A stretch of DNA of 64,000 nt. It comes from Rotaria macrura. Lineage: Eukaryota > Rotifera > Eurotatoria > Philodinida > Philodinidae. The translations under genes were made by a program, and so were the position numbers. Location: contig OENT01000085.1 of the NCBI GenBank assembly GCA_900239685.1, positions 62,001 to 126,000 on the forward strand, written 5' to 3'. Shown piece by piece: positions 50,478 to 63,143 of this stretch (positions are counted from its first letter, which is position 1; each line of letters opens with the position of its first letter). The notes beneath the pieces are model-generated. The model saw nothing but the letters and a program-made list of their open reading frames with translations, did no database searches and was not told the origin of the DNA.

Positions 50478-51170
50478 AAGCTTTTACTGATAGAGTAGCG
50501 CTACTATGATGCTTTCGTTTACTATTGTTCTTGCTTTTGGGTTGAAATAAAATAAAAAGATTTATGTATCCCTTTTTTATTCCAATTAAATCGTAAGTCA
50601 TAAGATTCATGCTGAAGAAGATAGATTTTAAGAAAGAAGTTGAAATTCTAAAAAATTAATTGAGAACATAGATATTCTCAGTTGTGCATTCAATTAATCT
50701 AGATTCTTGAACGATGAAAATCGTTCGTTTATGATGATGCAATGCAACTATGTACTTAAAAAATAATATCTACAGACAAAAGAATCTAACCAGATGTCAG
50801 ATCATCATGGTTTGATTATGTGTTTGTTGTGTATATCTGTAATACACTGTCTTTCTTTTCAAATGATTATTGTCAATGATGAATTATCATCTTGTGACTA
50901 TTTAATCGATTATTTCAAGACTGATTTTTTAATACTATTTGAAAAATAATTATATACCATCGACGCTAGAGAACTCGTCAGTAGTTTCTATAATTTCCAT
51001 CATACGAGCAAAACTTATTCTGTGTTTTTTATCATTGATACTCTTCAATCAATGTAGTGTATTTGAGAAACAGATTTGTTTGTGTTTAGTTATGAATTAT
51101 TTCTTAAGCTTCAGTATAATTCATATACAGTTGAATTGCGATAAACTCATTCATATGGAAAACATGACAA
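50478..51170. other. Spacer between P450 gene and foldback element B
   Basis: P450 3' flank and AT-rich DNA without supportable features. Confidence 0.5.
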
Positions 51171-52760
51171 AGGACGGGGGCGCATAAGACCACGAATTGG
51201 CCCTTTGGTATTTTCTCTGACAAACCCTATTGAATTTTAGATCAACGAAAATACCACGTTGAGACGAATATTTTCGTACCAAACTTATCAGATTTTGAGT
51301 GAATTTTGAAGGTTAAAACGTAGAAACAAAAAACTTATTTTCCGTCATTAACTCAAAAATTGATCCGCGAACACGGTACGAAATTACATAGTAAATATAT
51401 GATATAAAATAACATATTGATTATGAATTTCATAGCTCTTGAAATGCATTTCCTTTCTACGCATAAATTATTTATTAATTATCTATTTATATTGGTAAAG
51501 ACTGAATGCATTAAGTAGCCCCCGTTAGTGAATTCCCTATATTTGTGATTTTCGAGGGACTTTCAAGAAACATTCGAACGTGAAAGTTAGATTAACCAAA
51601 CTTTTGCTTGTGACCAGTTTGTAGCCCTTTTCAACAGCTACAATTTCGTTATGTTAGTAGGCAAAAATAAATATGGCCACAAGGAAAATTCAGAAGCGCA
51701 CTCTTCTCGCGGTAGGATTTCGCACATTTTTTACTGGTATTTAGCCTGTTTTTACTGCAAAATAAGCATTCTAGTCCCGAAAAAATACAATATTCGAAAT
51801 GAGCAGGAGAAATTGAGTCGTTTTTTATATGCTTCAATTTTTCAGAGACAGTTTTTTTTCATCGAAATATTTCACCGTACTCCTCTCAGGCAATTTTCAA
51901 AATTTTAAATCTCTCAAAAATAACTATTTTTCTGTGAGATCAAGTGCTTGCACTCCTAAAATGACAATGAAAGTGAAAAGACAGAAAAATAAACCATCTA
52001 TTGATCAGTTCGAAAAATCTTATTTTTTAAAATTGCCTGAGGGGGAGTACGGTGAAATATTTCGATGAAAAAAAACTGTCTCTGAAAAAATTGAAGCATT
52101 TAAAAATTGACTCAATTTTGTCCTGCTCGTTTCGAATATTGTATTTGTTTGGGACTAGAATGCTTATTTTGCAGTAAAAACAGGCTAAATACCAGTATAA
52201 AATGTGCAAAATCCTACCCCGAGAAGAGTGCGCTTCTGAATTTTCCTAGTGGCCATATTTATTTTTGCCTACTAACATAACGAAATTGTAGCTGTTGAAA
52301 AGGGCTACAAACTGGTCACAAGCAAAAGTTTGGTTAATCTAACTTTCACGTTCGAATGTTTCTTGAAAGTCCCTCGAAAATCACAAATATAGGGAATTCA
52401 CTAACGGGGGCTACTTAATGCATTCAGTCTTTACCAATATAAATAGATAATTAATAAATAATTTATGCGTAGAAAGGAAATGCATTTCAAGAGCTATGAA
52501 ATTCATAATCAATATGTTATTTTATATCATATATTTACTATGTAATTTCGTACCGTGTTCGCGGATCATTTTTTGAGTTAATGACGGAAAATAAGTTTTT
52601 TGTTTCTACGTTTTAACCTTCAAAATTCACTCAAAATCTGATAAGTTTGGTACGAAAATATTCGTCTCAACGTGATATTTTCGTTGATCTAAAATTCAAT
52701 AGGGTTTGTCAGAGAAAATACCAAAGGGCCAATTCGTGGTCTTATGCGCCCCCGTCCTTT
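51171..52760. mobile_element. Large foldback element B, about 1.6 kb
   Basis: Terminal inverted repeats AAAGGACGGGGGCGCATAAG continue as nearly identical arms of about 740 bp (51171-51907 and 52022-52760), separated by a roughly 110-bp loop. Mirrored blocks include CCACGAATTGGCCCTTTGGT at the outer ends, GTAGCCCCCGTTAGTGAATT in mid-arm and TGCCTGAGGGGGAGTACGGT at the inner ends. The arms differ only at scattered positions, so the element is young or is kept uniform by conversion. No transposase frame is present; the 60-85 codon frames here are shadows of the repeat. No target-site duplication is obvious. Its first bases (AAAGGA) resemble those of element A. Confidence 0.88.
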
Positions 52761-53519
52761 CTATAAAAACTGTTTTTAAACTTGTGAACTACTGCATGTC
52801 GTATCAAGTGATTCTAGATATTACGTATAGCTGTAATTCTTCAATGTTTACTGGCAAAGGCAATTCACCATTGAAAGGAAAAAGAAAAGACAGCAAATAT
52901 CAGTGATTCTCTATTTTCAAGACGAATTCGATTCCCGAGAATCGTTCGATCGATTCGTCACAGATTAAATAATATCCAATAGGATCGACATGAAATCCAA
53001 TAATCAACGAAAAGTGTTTGTTCGATTAGAACACTGTTCGATATTTCTTTTATTATTTATATAATTTTAAGAGAGTTCTTTGCACTTTAAATGTAAGAAA
53101 TATACCCGTACATTTTTCATTAAAACAGAACAATGTTGAATGAGCACCCTTTAAACATATACATTACTTGTGTTAAAAAGAAAGCGAAAAAGAATATTGA
53201 AAGAGAACAGCCTTGTTTTCGACAATGACAAAATTTTAATAAAAAAAATTCATTTTTTCTTACTGCTACTTAAGTCATTCAAGATCAGTAAACGTAACCA
53301 CTAAATTGTAGTTCTTTGATCGCCCGAAATTAATTTGTTCTCCTACAGCCACCTGTGAATCACTAGAAAAAAATTCTGTAAACAAACCAGCAATTATCGT
53401 TGTAGAGAGACGAATGTTATATTCTCAAATTTTTTTCACTTCTACAACGAATTCGCTAGCTGTTATTTCATCATTTATGAAAAAGTATTCATAAATTCAA
53501 TCGAAGAAATCAAAATCCA
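52761..53519. other. Spacer upstream of the glycosyltransferase-like gene
   Basis: AT-rich; contains no supportable gene. The last few hundred bases presumably hold the promoter and leader of the gene at 53520. Confidence 0.5.
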
Positions 53520-55333
53520 ATGGGCACTCAATTATCAAAGAACTCTCCTTCTTCGCCTCGGCTGCCGAAACATAAATATAATTTAAATAATTTTGCTGCT
53601 ATTACAGTTTTATTTAATCCCATCAAATACAAATCACGTTATGATGCATACCATAAATTTGCTAAACATATGTTAAATTGTGGTGTTAATCTATTCACTG
53701 TTGAATGTATCTTTGAAGCCGATGAACTATTTGGTTTACCTAAGCAAAAGTTTGAGGTGACACGTGCAAATGATCCTCGACATTTACAAATTACAGCACC
53801 TTCAGTGATGTGGCTAAAAGAAAATATAATTAATATTGCTATTAAACATTTACCTAAATCAATTGAATATGTTGCATGGCTTGATGCTGATATTGAATTT
53901 GAAGTTCGTTTATTTCTATATTTTGTTTGTTGTTCTGTTTAAAAACAGTGACTTTTAAAGACATAATCTAGTATTGATTAATTTTTAGCGTCTTGATTGG
54001 GCTCACCTAGCTATTGATCAATTGCAACGTTCTCGAATCGTACAACTATTTGAAGCATCTTACTTTTTGGGACCATCAGGAAAAAAGCAAATCTTACGTC
54101 GTGATTATTCGTTTGCTTATGCGATTCAACATGGTGAACCCATCGATCCTCAACGTTCATCACAAAGTTATGTTCATCCAGGTTATGGATGGGCGATGCG
54201 TCGTGAAACATTTATCAATATGGGTGGTCTTCTAGATTTTTCTATTCTGGGTTCAGGTGATATTCATTTTGCCTTTGCATTAATAAATCGTATCAACGAA
54301 ACTATCCCATCTGGCGTGCACAAGGACTATCGACGGCTCGCTAAACTATGGGGTAAACGAATTGCGCAGGTAGCTGGTAATGGCGTTCATGTAGGATACA
54401 TTCCAGTCAAGATATTTCATTATTGGCATGGTAACCGTCGTGATCGACGATATAGAGAACGATGGTATGTAGAATTATTATAAAGTCTCTAATAGTTTTA
54501 ACGATGCAGCATGATACATTGTACGAGATTACAGCTTAGGGATATGGAATGCTTCACTCTGTGATATCATATAGTATAGTATCATATGATAGAATATGAA
54601 TGCCAATCTCTTATGTGTTCCCCGAAGTGTTTCTATTGCATACACATGTTTCATGTCTAAAATATAAAAATTAATTTTTTCTAACCATAGCACAATGGAT
54701 TATAAATGAAAGTATCTCGCAAACAAATCCAAGTATTAAATTTTCGATGAAACTTTCTGTTTAGTTTATCTTTGTAAAATTAAATCTATATCGAAAAGTA
54801 CAAGAAAAAACAATCGATAGAATTTAATTTACACAGTTTCTTTGTATCTAGAACAAAAACATTGTTTTAAACATACATCGTTTTTCTTTTCATGTCTAAA
54901 TCAAATATGTTACTCGATCAAATAAAATAAACGTTTTGCTTTTAGGTTACTTCTGGAACGATATCAGTTTTCACCATTAACTGATTTGGAAAAGAACAAT
55001 CGAACAGGTTTACTTCGTTTGACAGATCATCATGATTTGGGTCAATCCAGTACGGCTAAACGTTTAAAATTATTTGAAACAAATATTGTCAATTATTTTC
55101 GATTACGCGACGAAGATAATATGAAAAAGCCACTTCCAACACTAAATACTAATATGCTGTCCAATACACCAGCATCGTCACCAACTCAAATATACCAATC
55201 GGTTCCTGGCTTGCCAACTCAGTATGATGCAACTTCGATTGATGATAGAAATTTTTCCGAGACTTCATCGTTGCAAAACTTTTCATCGACGTCTAGTCCG
55301 AATGATCATATTAATCATGAAGCTGTTCTTTGA
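53520..55333 (+). CDS. GT-A-like glycosyltransferase family protein, possibly N-myristoylated
   Basis: Probably a nucleotide-sugar transferase; substrate unknown. Three exons, 53520-53903, 53989-54464 and 54946-55333, give 415 aa with in-frame joins. The fold is suggested by an N-terminal beta-strand/loop (ITVLFNPIKYKSRYDAY), the DxD-like metal site WLDADIEFE (residues 120-128), then RLDWAHLAIDQL and VQLFEASYFLG, the acceptor-side HPGYGWAMRRETFINMGGL with GSGDIHFAFAL, and a terminal HYWHG motif. This order resembles a transferase-like family that I recall mainly from bacteria, fungi and large DNA viruses; that is a memory-based comparison. There is no signal peptide or membrane anchor. The N-terminus MGTQLSK fits an N-myristoylation site (G2, S6, K7). 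The last 100 residues are Ser/Asn-rich and disordered. Confidence 0.65.
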
Positions 55334-58293
55334 ATGGAAAACAATAGATCGCTCAAATTTGAAAAATGAATCATTCTTACACATGATTAGACAACAATTG
55401 TTTGAAAACTTGTTGCTTCATTCGATTGTTTAGATATTGAATGACATTTAAATTGAACATTAATATGATGTTAATTAAATTCTCGTCTCATTTTAAAAGT
55501 AAATTAAATTAATAAAAGGTCACAGAATAGAAGAAAAACGAATTTTATGTCTAGTGTAAGACTTCGATAGATATCATTCAATGAACATTTTTATTCTACA
55601 ATACAATTGCAATGAGAAAGTAACCAACGAATTTTTGAAATCTTTTGTTTCGTCATGTTTCACAAGCTACCTAAAAAGTGTTTGTAAAACCTTGAGTGCT
55701 CTTTAGAATGTATTGTGTTAATTGAATTTGTTAGTTGTTTTGAAATCGATCGATACATACACATAACAATGTCATAGTATTAAACAAATGTAAAACAACA
55801 CGTACATAGAATAGAAGGCGTTTACAGTTTCTTTTTTCTTCTGACAACGCACAGGTTAGACAACAAATAATCACCATGGTTAAAAGCATACTGAAATCTA
55901 TGCATATGGAACAGCAAACTTCTATTACTTCTTATTTTGAAAAAAAATAATCTCAATAGTAATATGCCAAACAACAAATACAGTTCCATCAACTATCATA
56001 GGAAACGTTCGACTTCAAAAATCCTAGTTGTCATCGAATACAATATGGCTTAGCGACATTCAATACAGGAAATTTTTCTTCATTATAGAACGTGCATTGA
56101 ATATTTCTCTTCTGTCATGCTGTTTGGTCGTTCATTGACGTCATCATTTCCTTTAGTTGCTCTTAGTACTGCCTGATGTCACACTATGTCTATATAAATA
56201 GATATTTGTCACGTCTGGCAACAATACTTATTCTTCTTAAAATTTTACAAACATCATAGTTTTCTCTTGGTAGACTGTAAATCTTGGTTTATGCAATGTG
56301 CCACCAGAGGATTAGCTCCAGACAAGGGTGACATAGATCGTTTGACATGTAAACAATTGCGTTGTAGAATATTTTTCTACTAAGAAAGATTGATGTGATG
56401 ATGCTCATGTTATATTAATGTCTTCCGCTGATATATTTTTGTTTTGCTCGATAATCATTTGCAAGTAGATTTCATTCCATTCAAAACAAGCAGTTTTCTT
56501 TTCATCTCAAACGGACCATCGAAAAGGAGTTTCCATGTTCTATCCTGTTATCAAGTATTCATAATGGTGTAAAACGAATTTTACAAATTATCAAGCTCAA
56601 TACTGGTTTCAATAATTCATTCATAGATTACTAGACATATTTGCAAAAAAGATTTGAATTCGTTTTAATATTTAATGAACATACATGTCTACTTTTAGGA
56701 AATCAATTTGTTGATAATTATTCTTTTTTGAATATTGATTTACAATATTTCACATTTAGAGAAATCAACTAGAGTAGCTTTTGAAAACGATAAGAAAAAC
56801 TTCATAATGCTTCAAAAAATTAAAATAAAATAAAATATTCTACACATAGTCTATATAGGATTTACATTTTTTCTTCTATCGATACTATTCAAATTGAGAG
56901 CTCGTTCGATCTTTCAAATATCACAGAAAAATTATGTCTCGAAAATAGATATACTAAAACTTCAAAGGTATTATATAAAAGAAAATATGTAAATCGTTCG
57001 AAGTTACAATGGATCGTCACTAAAAAGATGCTGTCATGCTAAACAATTCTTCGAACGATACGTGTTTTATCCATAGTCGAAAAAGTTCGTAAACAAGAGA
57101 AAAAATATAGTAGATGGATTCTGTGGCTCTGAGTAAGATTCAAATACATTGATGTATTGCATTGTGCACCAATCTAGTGTTTGATTTTCTTCACACTACA
57201 TAGACTCTTTTTCGGACATGAAATAAGAATACTTCACCACAACTAATTAGATACACGTTTGATGTTGAACACAATAAATCAACGTATAAAGTTTCATGGA
57301 AATTTTGGTGAATTTCATTCGAACTTATATCAACAACGTCAAGCTATAGTAATGTAAACAATTTCTATGAACTAGCAATAGAAAATAGGTGTTCTATGAG
57401 AAACTATTGAAATGGTGGATATCATCTATCCACTATCTATTTACCTAATTATATGTAGGGATTAGTGTTTTAGAGATGTAATGCAATAGATTATATGACA
57501 CAAGTTTTTCCTATGAGACCTTAATGGTTTTTTCCATCATTCTACACCGATACAATCCATGATATAAGTGTGACCGTTATTTTCACCTTTCGTTATCAGA
57601 GTCCATCAATCAAATATATAAATCTGCAAATTCTCTCTAAAGCGTAAAACCTATCCTTCGAGTAATACTATGGTATAAGTATCTGGTTGTAGATTGTTTA
57701 TTTTATTGTTATCGTCATAATTGGCTAAAAACAGACTGTAAACCCCGTCTTAATTGATAGAATACGAATTGTAAATAACAATTATTGTGTTTACATGTTC
57801 GTTAGAATTGTAAGATTTAGAGCCTAACAAAAAAAAATCTTACAATACAATCGGAGTATCATCGTGGACTCTGTTTGCATCGATGTTTTTTCTTTCTTTC
57901 ATCCGCCAATTATTCATCGTATCGGAAATAAGTCATAATAACTCATTGGTAAAGTTTTATTAACAACTTCAATAGTCGTAACAAGTTTTCTTAGACTTCT
58001 AAACAAAATAAAGTAGAATTTAGTTAAATTTTTAGAAATACTCTAGATAGTTTCGAGCTATTCCGAATGAAATTTTACGAAACCAAACTTTGGAATAATA
58101 TCAATAAACAATGGAGTAATGCAAAATAAATAGGTGGAGGCACATATAATCGTCTCATGGTAACCATAGGATATATAATAACGATCGTAATGATCAGCTG
58201 CGAGACGGCAGAAGGTGTATTCGAGAAAAAGAACAAAATATGTGCTGTCAATATTTTAAACATTAATCCAAAATTCGTGTCAGATAAAATACA
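55334..58293. other. 3-kb spacer upstream of TBPL1
   Basis: Mostly AT-rich and featureless. A TATA-like CTATATAAATAG near 56188-56200 is followed about 100 bases later by a 30-codon frame beginning MQCATRGLAPDK, which I do not call a gene. No other structure is supported. Confidence 0.45.
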
Positions 58294-61200
58294 ATGTTTC
58301 GAACAACCAATGTAACATCTTCTGCGGTTCCGACTACTGCTATCGTGCGTCCTAGTTATCAAATCATGAACACATCCAATAATCTTCATACACATGTTCC
58401 AACACCATCAACAAATCCTCCGTGGCGTTTAACAACGCCAACACCATCCGTTGTTTCAATATTAAATGGAAATTCTTCAACATTTTATATCGCAACACAA
58501 TCATCACCCGCTACTAATAATATCATTTTTCAATCTGCACAAACAGTACGTCATATATCGCCATCGTTTACAATAATCAATAATAGTAACACAACAACAA
58601 GCGGACAAATTCCAGTAATATCATCTTTAAATAACAATTTACCATTGGATACTTGTGTTGATACATCTAGTCTTGAACGATTAACAACATCAACAATCCA
58701 ACAACAACTAATATCTTTTGAAGATTTACGAGAACAGGTGAATTAAAACTCGAGAAATTGTTAAAAATGTTTTTTTTCTTCATCTGAAAACAATGAATAG
58801 ATAAATAAATACAACGTTGTTATCGTTTTATTTTTAGACTTCTTCGTCGTTAGACAATGAAATAGATCTAGAACTTAATCAAGAAGATTCTGAAATAGAA
58901 TTATTTGTAAATAATATTGTCTGTTCGTTTGCACTTGGTTGTAAATTGAATCTACGTAAAATTGCGATGGAAGCTGCAAATGTTATTTATAAACGTGATC
59001 AAGCGGTTAGTTTTATTGACAAGAAAACGAAAAAAGTTAAAATTTTAGAATAAAAATCATTCATTGTCTGTCACATAGATGCTATTAATGAAGATTCGAA
59101 ATCCATATTGTTCAGCCAACATCTGGTCATCTGGCAAAGTGACAGTAACAGGAACAACGAGGTGTGTGTTTAAAGAAAATTGAAAGTAGTTGTATCACAT
59201 TTGAAGTGTTAACAACCTTGTATTACAGTGAGGATGATGCACAACGAGCGGCACGACGCATCGCACGATGTTTACAACGACTTGGATATAGAACCAAATT
59301 TCGAAATTATCGAATCGTCAATTGTCTCGCAACATGTTCAATGCCATGGCCGATTGATATCATTAAATTAAGTCGAATTTGTCCAGATAGTGTCAGGTAT
59401 ATAGAAGACCACATAAAACAATGTGTCGACTTTTTCTTATCGGAAATTTCTATTTAGTTATGAACCCGAAATTCATCCGGGTGCTACAGTCAGATTAAAC
59501 AATAAAGTTGTTCTCAAAGTTTTTACGACTGGTAGTGTTACAATGACAGGTAATTCAGAATTCAATATATTACAGTAACCAAATAAAATAGGTCATGCCA
59601 TCCACAAACCATTGAGTACATAGAATATAATTTTATTTGGTTATGTTGAAATCATTCAAAACAAATCTCTTCAGATGCAGAATCTTATTCTCTACAAAAT
59701 CTCTCAAGCTTGTCTTTTCAACAGATTTTATTTCTGTGAATGTCAGATTCAATAGAGTAAAATAGACTCATTTGTCAAATGGAAATTCCCTATTTTCATA
59801 GAAGTAACAAAATAAGAATTTTGTGATGATGGTCTTGCTGAGGCCTCGATGAATATAAAATAATTCTAAATGAAAACATAAGAGATGTTTTATTCGCAAT
59901 TGTATTCATATTACAACAGTTCTATTCGCTTTCGTTCAGAAATAATAAAATTTACACGAATAAATTCGTGAGAATTATTGACGTTGATTTTCATTTTCTG
60001 AAAATCCATTGAAGAAAAATAGTTTGAATAAGATAAAAGTTCTACAATAGTCTCGTTTTACCTTGTCACTATTCACATGAAAACAATAGCGTCAATAATT
60101 TTTTCTTCCCGAAAAAAAGAAACACGCGTACCGAAAAGACTAAATTAACAAGTTTTCATAGAATCAAATGACATCGTTGAATGATATTAAAATGAAAAAT
60201 TTTCCAACGATTGTTAAATACCAAGAAGGTTATAATCTACATCAAACTATTGATGTTGTGTTTTTTATCATATGTCAGGAGAACAACAAACACCCGTCTT
60301 TTACCCTTCTATATTCCACAAATGAAAGCGAGTTGAATAAATGTCAGACAACTAACAAACCGATTTATATGTATCTTTTGTATTTGACTTATTGCTCGTA
60401 ATTCCATTACAAGATCTTATCGAACGAAATAAAATTGAATCAGAACATTCAAGTTTTCTGTATCCGAAAATTAAATTCATAAATTATCAATATGTATGTA
60501 CCTTCATGTTAGACTATCGATCAATATATTTCGAAAAATTGTACTCATACTGTTTTTCTCAGCAAATAGGCTACTGGTCTTAAATGTCTGTAATGAACAA
60601 TGATTGATTGTAATTATGTTCCTTGTCTGTTGGAGTTTTCTAGGTTAAGTCGAATATAATTCCTTGTGAATAATAGTATAGACAACATTACTTAGTTTTT
60701 TTTTTCTCATCTGTTTCCATTAGTATCCGGTTACATCAATAACTTAGTTCAGGTCGATTATCTGCAGTTATTCGGAAACAAGTAGACTCAATCAAAACTA
60801 GGCGGATGCATGTAAGAAAAGTTATAGTATTCGATCGGAAATCGGTAGATTTCGGATGTTACAGTCTGGGTCATTAAGTCTGAAGATTTTTTCCGGAAAA
60901 TTTCCTTTTCCATATGTAGCCAAAAACAACAGGAAATTATTATTAGGTCACCGAACAAATGTCCTTAGACTTATCATCAAAGAATACAACTTTCGAGTTC
61001 TATCGTTTACTGGTGCATTCCTACTGTTGAAGCTATTGCCGGTCTTTATGTAATTTCGAGTCTGAGTAAGAATCGATTTGCATCTGATCAATAATATCAT
61101 AGAATTTAATTGAGATTGAAGGTTAATCCTTCAAACTGAAAGGATTAATACAGGATGTTTCGAGCGAAGTGAAGTTTCTATTCAAATTCTTATTTTATAT

Positions 61201-61322
61201 TATGATGTTTTTAATTTTTTGTAGCGCCGTCTGTCGATCTTATCAATACGGCAGTAAATGATTTTTATCCACAATTATTTGAATGTCGAAGAGTAAGCCA
61301 AAACAATCAACAACAAAAATAA
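58294..61322 (+). CDS. TBPL1: TBP-like factor (TBPL1/TRF2/TLF)
   Basis: Animal-specific paralogue of TATA-binding protein that directs transcription of TATA-less promoters. Six exons: 58294-58737, 58838-59005, 59079-59161, 59229-59396, 59458-59549, 61225-61322; 350 aa. The C-terminal 180 residues are the two-repeat TBP saddle: ELFVNNIVCSFALGCKLNLR, NVIYKRDQ, LLMKIRNPYCSANIWSSGKV, then SEDDAQRAARRIARCLQRLG in repeat 1, and YEPEIHPGATVRL with VFTTGSVTMTG and FYPQLFECRR in repeat 2. TRF2-type signatures such as LNLRKIA, NVIYKRD and YEPEIHP separate it from TBP itself. The first 165 residues are Ser/Thr/Asn/Pro-rich and unconserved; vertebrate TBPL1 lacks such an extension. The last intron is 1,675 bp and holds nothing that I recognise as a gene. 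Confidence 0.92.
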
Positions 61323-62047
61323 ATATAATAATCCAGCGGCTTGCTTTGTTCTCTTCTTCTCGAGATAATCAACTCGTTTATTCTCTTTCTCGGACTGTTT
61401 ATATGAATATCATTTAAAAAATTTCTCTTTTTCTTTACTGATTTTCTTCATGTTTTTGCTCATCTATCAAAATAAAGTCACATAAGTTCTTTTTTTCTTG
61501 ATTGTTATTCAATTTGTGTGTGTGTCTGTATCTTGGTCTCGTTTTCTCTACCGATTGTATTTATATTTATATATGTATAGGAAAAGAGAACGGAACTAAA
61601 GATCCTCATGATGAATAGAGCCAAAGCGAAGAAATTCCCTCATATATATCTTGTAACTCCAATAATATAATATATGTGTCTATGTGAATTTTCTTGTTTT
61701 TGTGTGTATGCTACATTGTAATAGCCACTATATAATTTGACGCAATGCATATTAACAAAAAATAAAATAAATATGTATAAATTAAGTTTGATATTTTTTT
61801 CTTTTCGTTTTCTTATTAGGCCATGTCTATCATTTTCTTTTTCTTGTTTTAAAATCTATATCTATATCTATTTGTTTCTTTTTCTCATTTGTGCGTGTGC
61901 GTTATTTGAACTTTCTGGTATGTAGATGTAAAAGGAAAAAAAAATTATCAAGTAATGTTGAACAAACAGACGTTGACGAAAACGATTTGAAGTTATGCTT
62001 GAATACATGTAATAGTCTTCATTTTGTTCTTCGCTCTTTAGATAATT
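61323..62047. other. Short intergenic region
   Basis: 3' end of TBPL1 and leader of the mS38-like gene. T- and pyrimidine-rich tracts and a (GT)n stretch near 61517-61526. No supportable gene. Confidence 0.5.
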
Positions 62048-62753
62048 ATGTTTTTAAAGAAATACTTTGGAACTACTGTAATAGGAAAACAGGTTGCAAC
62101 GTGCTTATATCGACGATTATGTATGACACCATTAGCAAGTATGCTGATCAACACTTTTCAAGAGAAATATCATAGTTTTGTATTTTCATTCAGCTAGCAT
62201 ATCTCCATCGATTGGATATCAACCTACTAGTGTCCGTATACCATTATCTCGCCAACTACCATCTGCACAATCAATACCAATGCCTGCTAGACTTCCGGCT
62301 TCTATCACAACTTCAAATACTATATCTATACTGGATAAATGTTCACTGTTCGATGATCTTCTTTACTATGATTGCCCACCGATAGCCAAAGAAAAAGTTC
62401 AATGTGCCTGGACATCAACTAATTATCGTTATAAACGTCAAAGACGTGTACGCAACCATCCGAGTCGTTTAAAAAATGCAGTTGCATATCGTTCACGTCG
62501 CATGCGTTTACATCATAAAAAGAAATGGTTAAAAAAATTTAAATATGATTTACTTAAAAAGTTACGTGAAAAAATAAAACGTCGTGGTAAATTATTTGAA
62601 ATGGAAAATTCGATCACACTTGGCAAAGCTGAACAATTCAATGCTGAACATTATGTTAAACGTGAATTAGAAAAAGCAAAATTCTATGGTTATCGTGTGT
62701 CACCCGTCTATGACCAAATACGAGACGAGATACATCGACTTAAAATAGAATAG
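62048..62753 (+). CDS. Mitochondrial ribosomal small-subunit protein mS38 (AURKAIP1)-like
   Basis: Probably binds 12S rRNA in the mitochondrial small ribosomal subunit. Two exons: 62048-62138, found from its splice donor (GCAA|GTATGC), and 62194-62753; the 55-bp intron has a CATTCAG acceptor. Together they encode 216 aa. The first 30 residues, starting MFLKKYFGTTVIGKQVAT, are basic and hydroxylated with no acidic residue, as in mitochondrial presequences. The C-terminal half has the very basic mS38/COX24-type segment RSRRMRLHHKKKWLKKFKYD and then KKLREKIKRRGKLF, followed by AEQFNAEHYVKRELEKAKFY. The alternative of starting inside exon 2 at 62178 would need translation of intron sequence. Family assignment is by pattern and not certain; another basic mitochondrial ribosomal protein is possible. 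Confidence 0.6.
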
Positions 62754-63143
62754 ATAACTTAGTCGCATCTTTTTTGTTCATCTTTTGTTACAGATATTTG
62801 TTTGTTCTTTTTTTCTTTTTGTTATTTCACTGATTAAAAGATTAGAATGAACGAAAAGAGACCAAACGTTGTCATAGATGCTTATAAGCAAAAGAAGAGC
62901 ATATAGCTTTTATTTCACAGTTATATTGATTAATGAGTACGTTGATAATATCACAAGAGAAGAAACAAAGAAACCGTTGGATACGTTTTCAATAATATCT
63001 TATATTCAAGCATATAGGTGATTCGTCACGCACTAATGCTCAACAATATAATTTTCTTTTTCTCTTCTTCATCTTTCGTCTCATCTTATATTCATCCAAA
63101 CTAACAATTCAAGTTCATATATACAATCTAAAACTAGAACATA
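62754..63143. other. Short intergenic region
   Basis: AT-rich 390-bp gap between two genes on the same strand, with pyrimidine-rich runs near 63051-63085. It likely holds a 3' UTR and the promoter of the gene at 63144. Confidence 0.5.

Noticed and set aside
51649..52209. Several frames of 60-85 codons
   Set aside because: Mirror images of each other created by the arms of foldback element B.
60168..60401. 77-codon frame in the last TBPL1 intron
   Set aside because: Starts with ATG but has no conserved motif and lies in AT-rich intron; likely chance.
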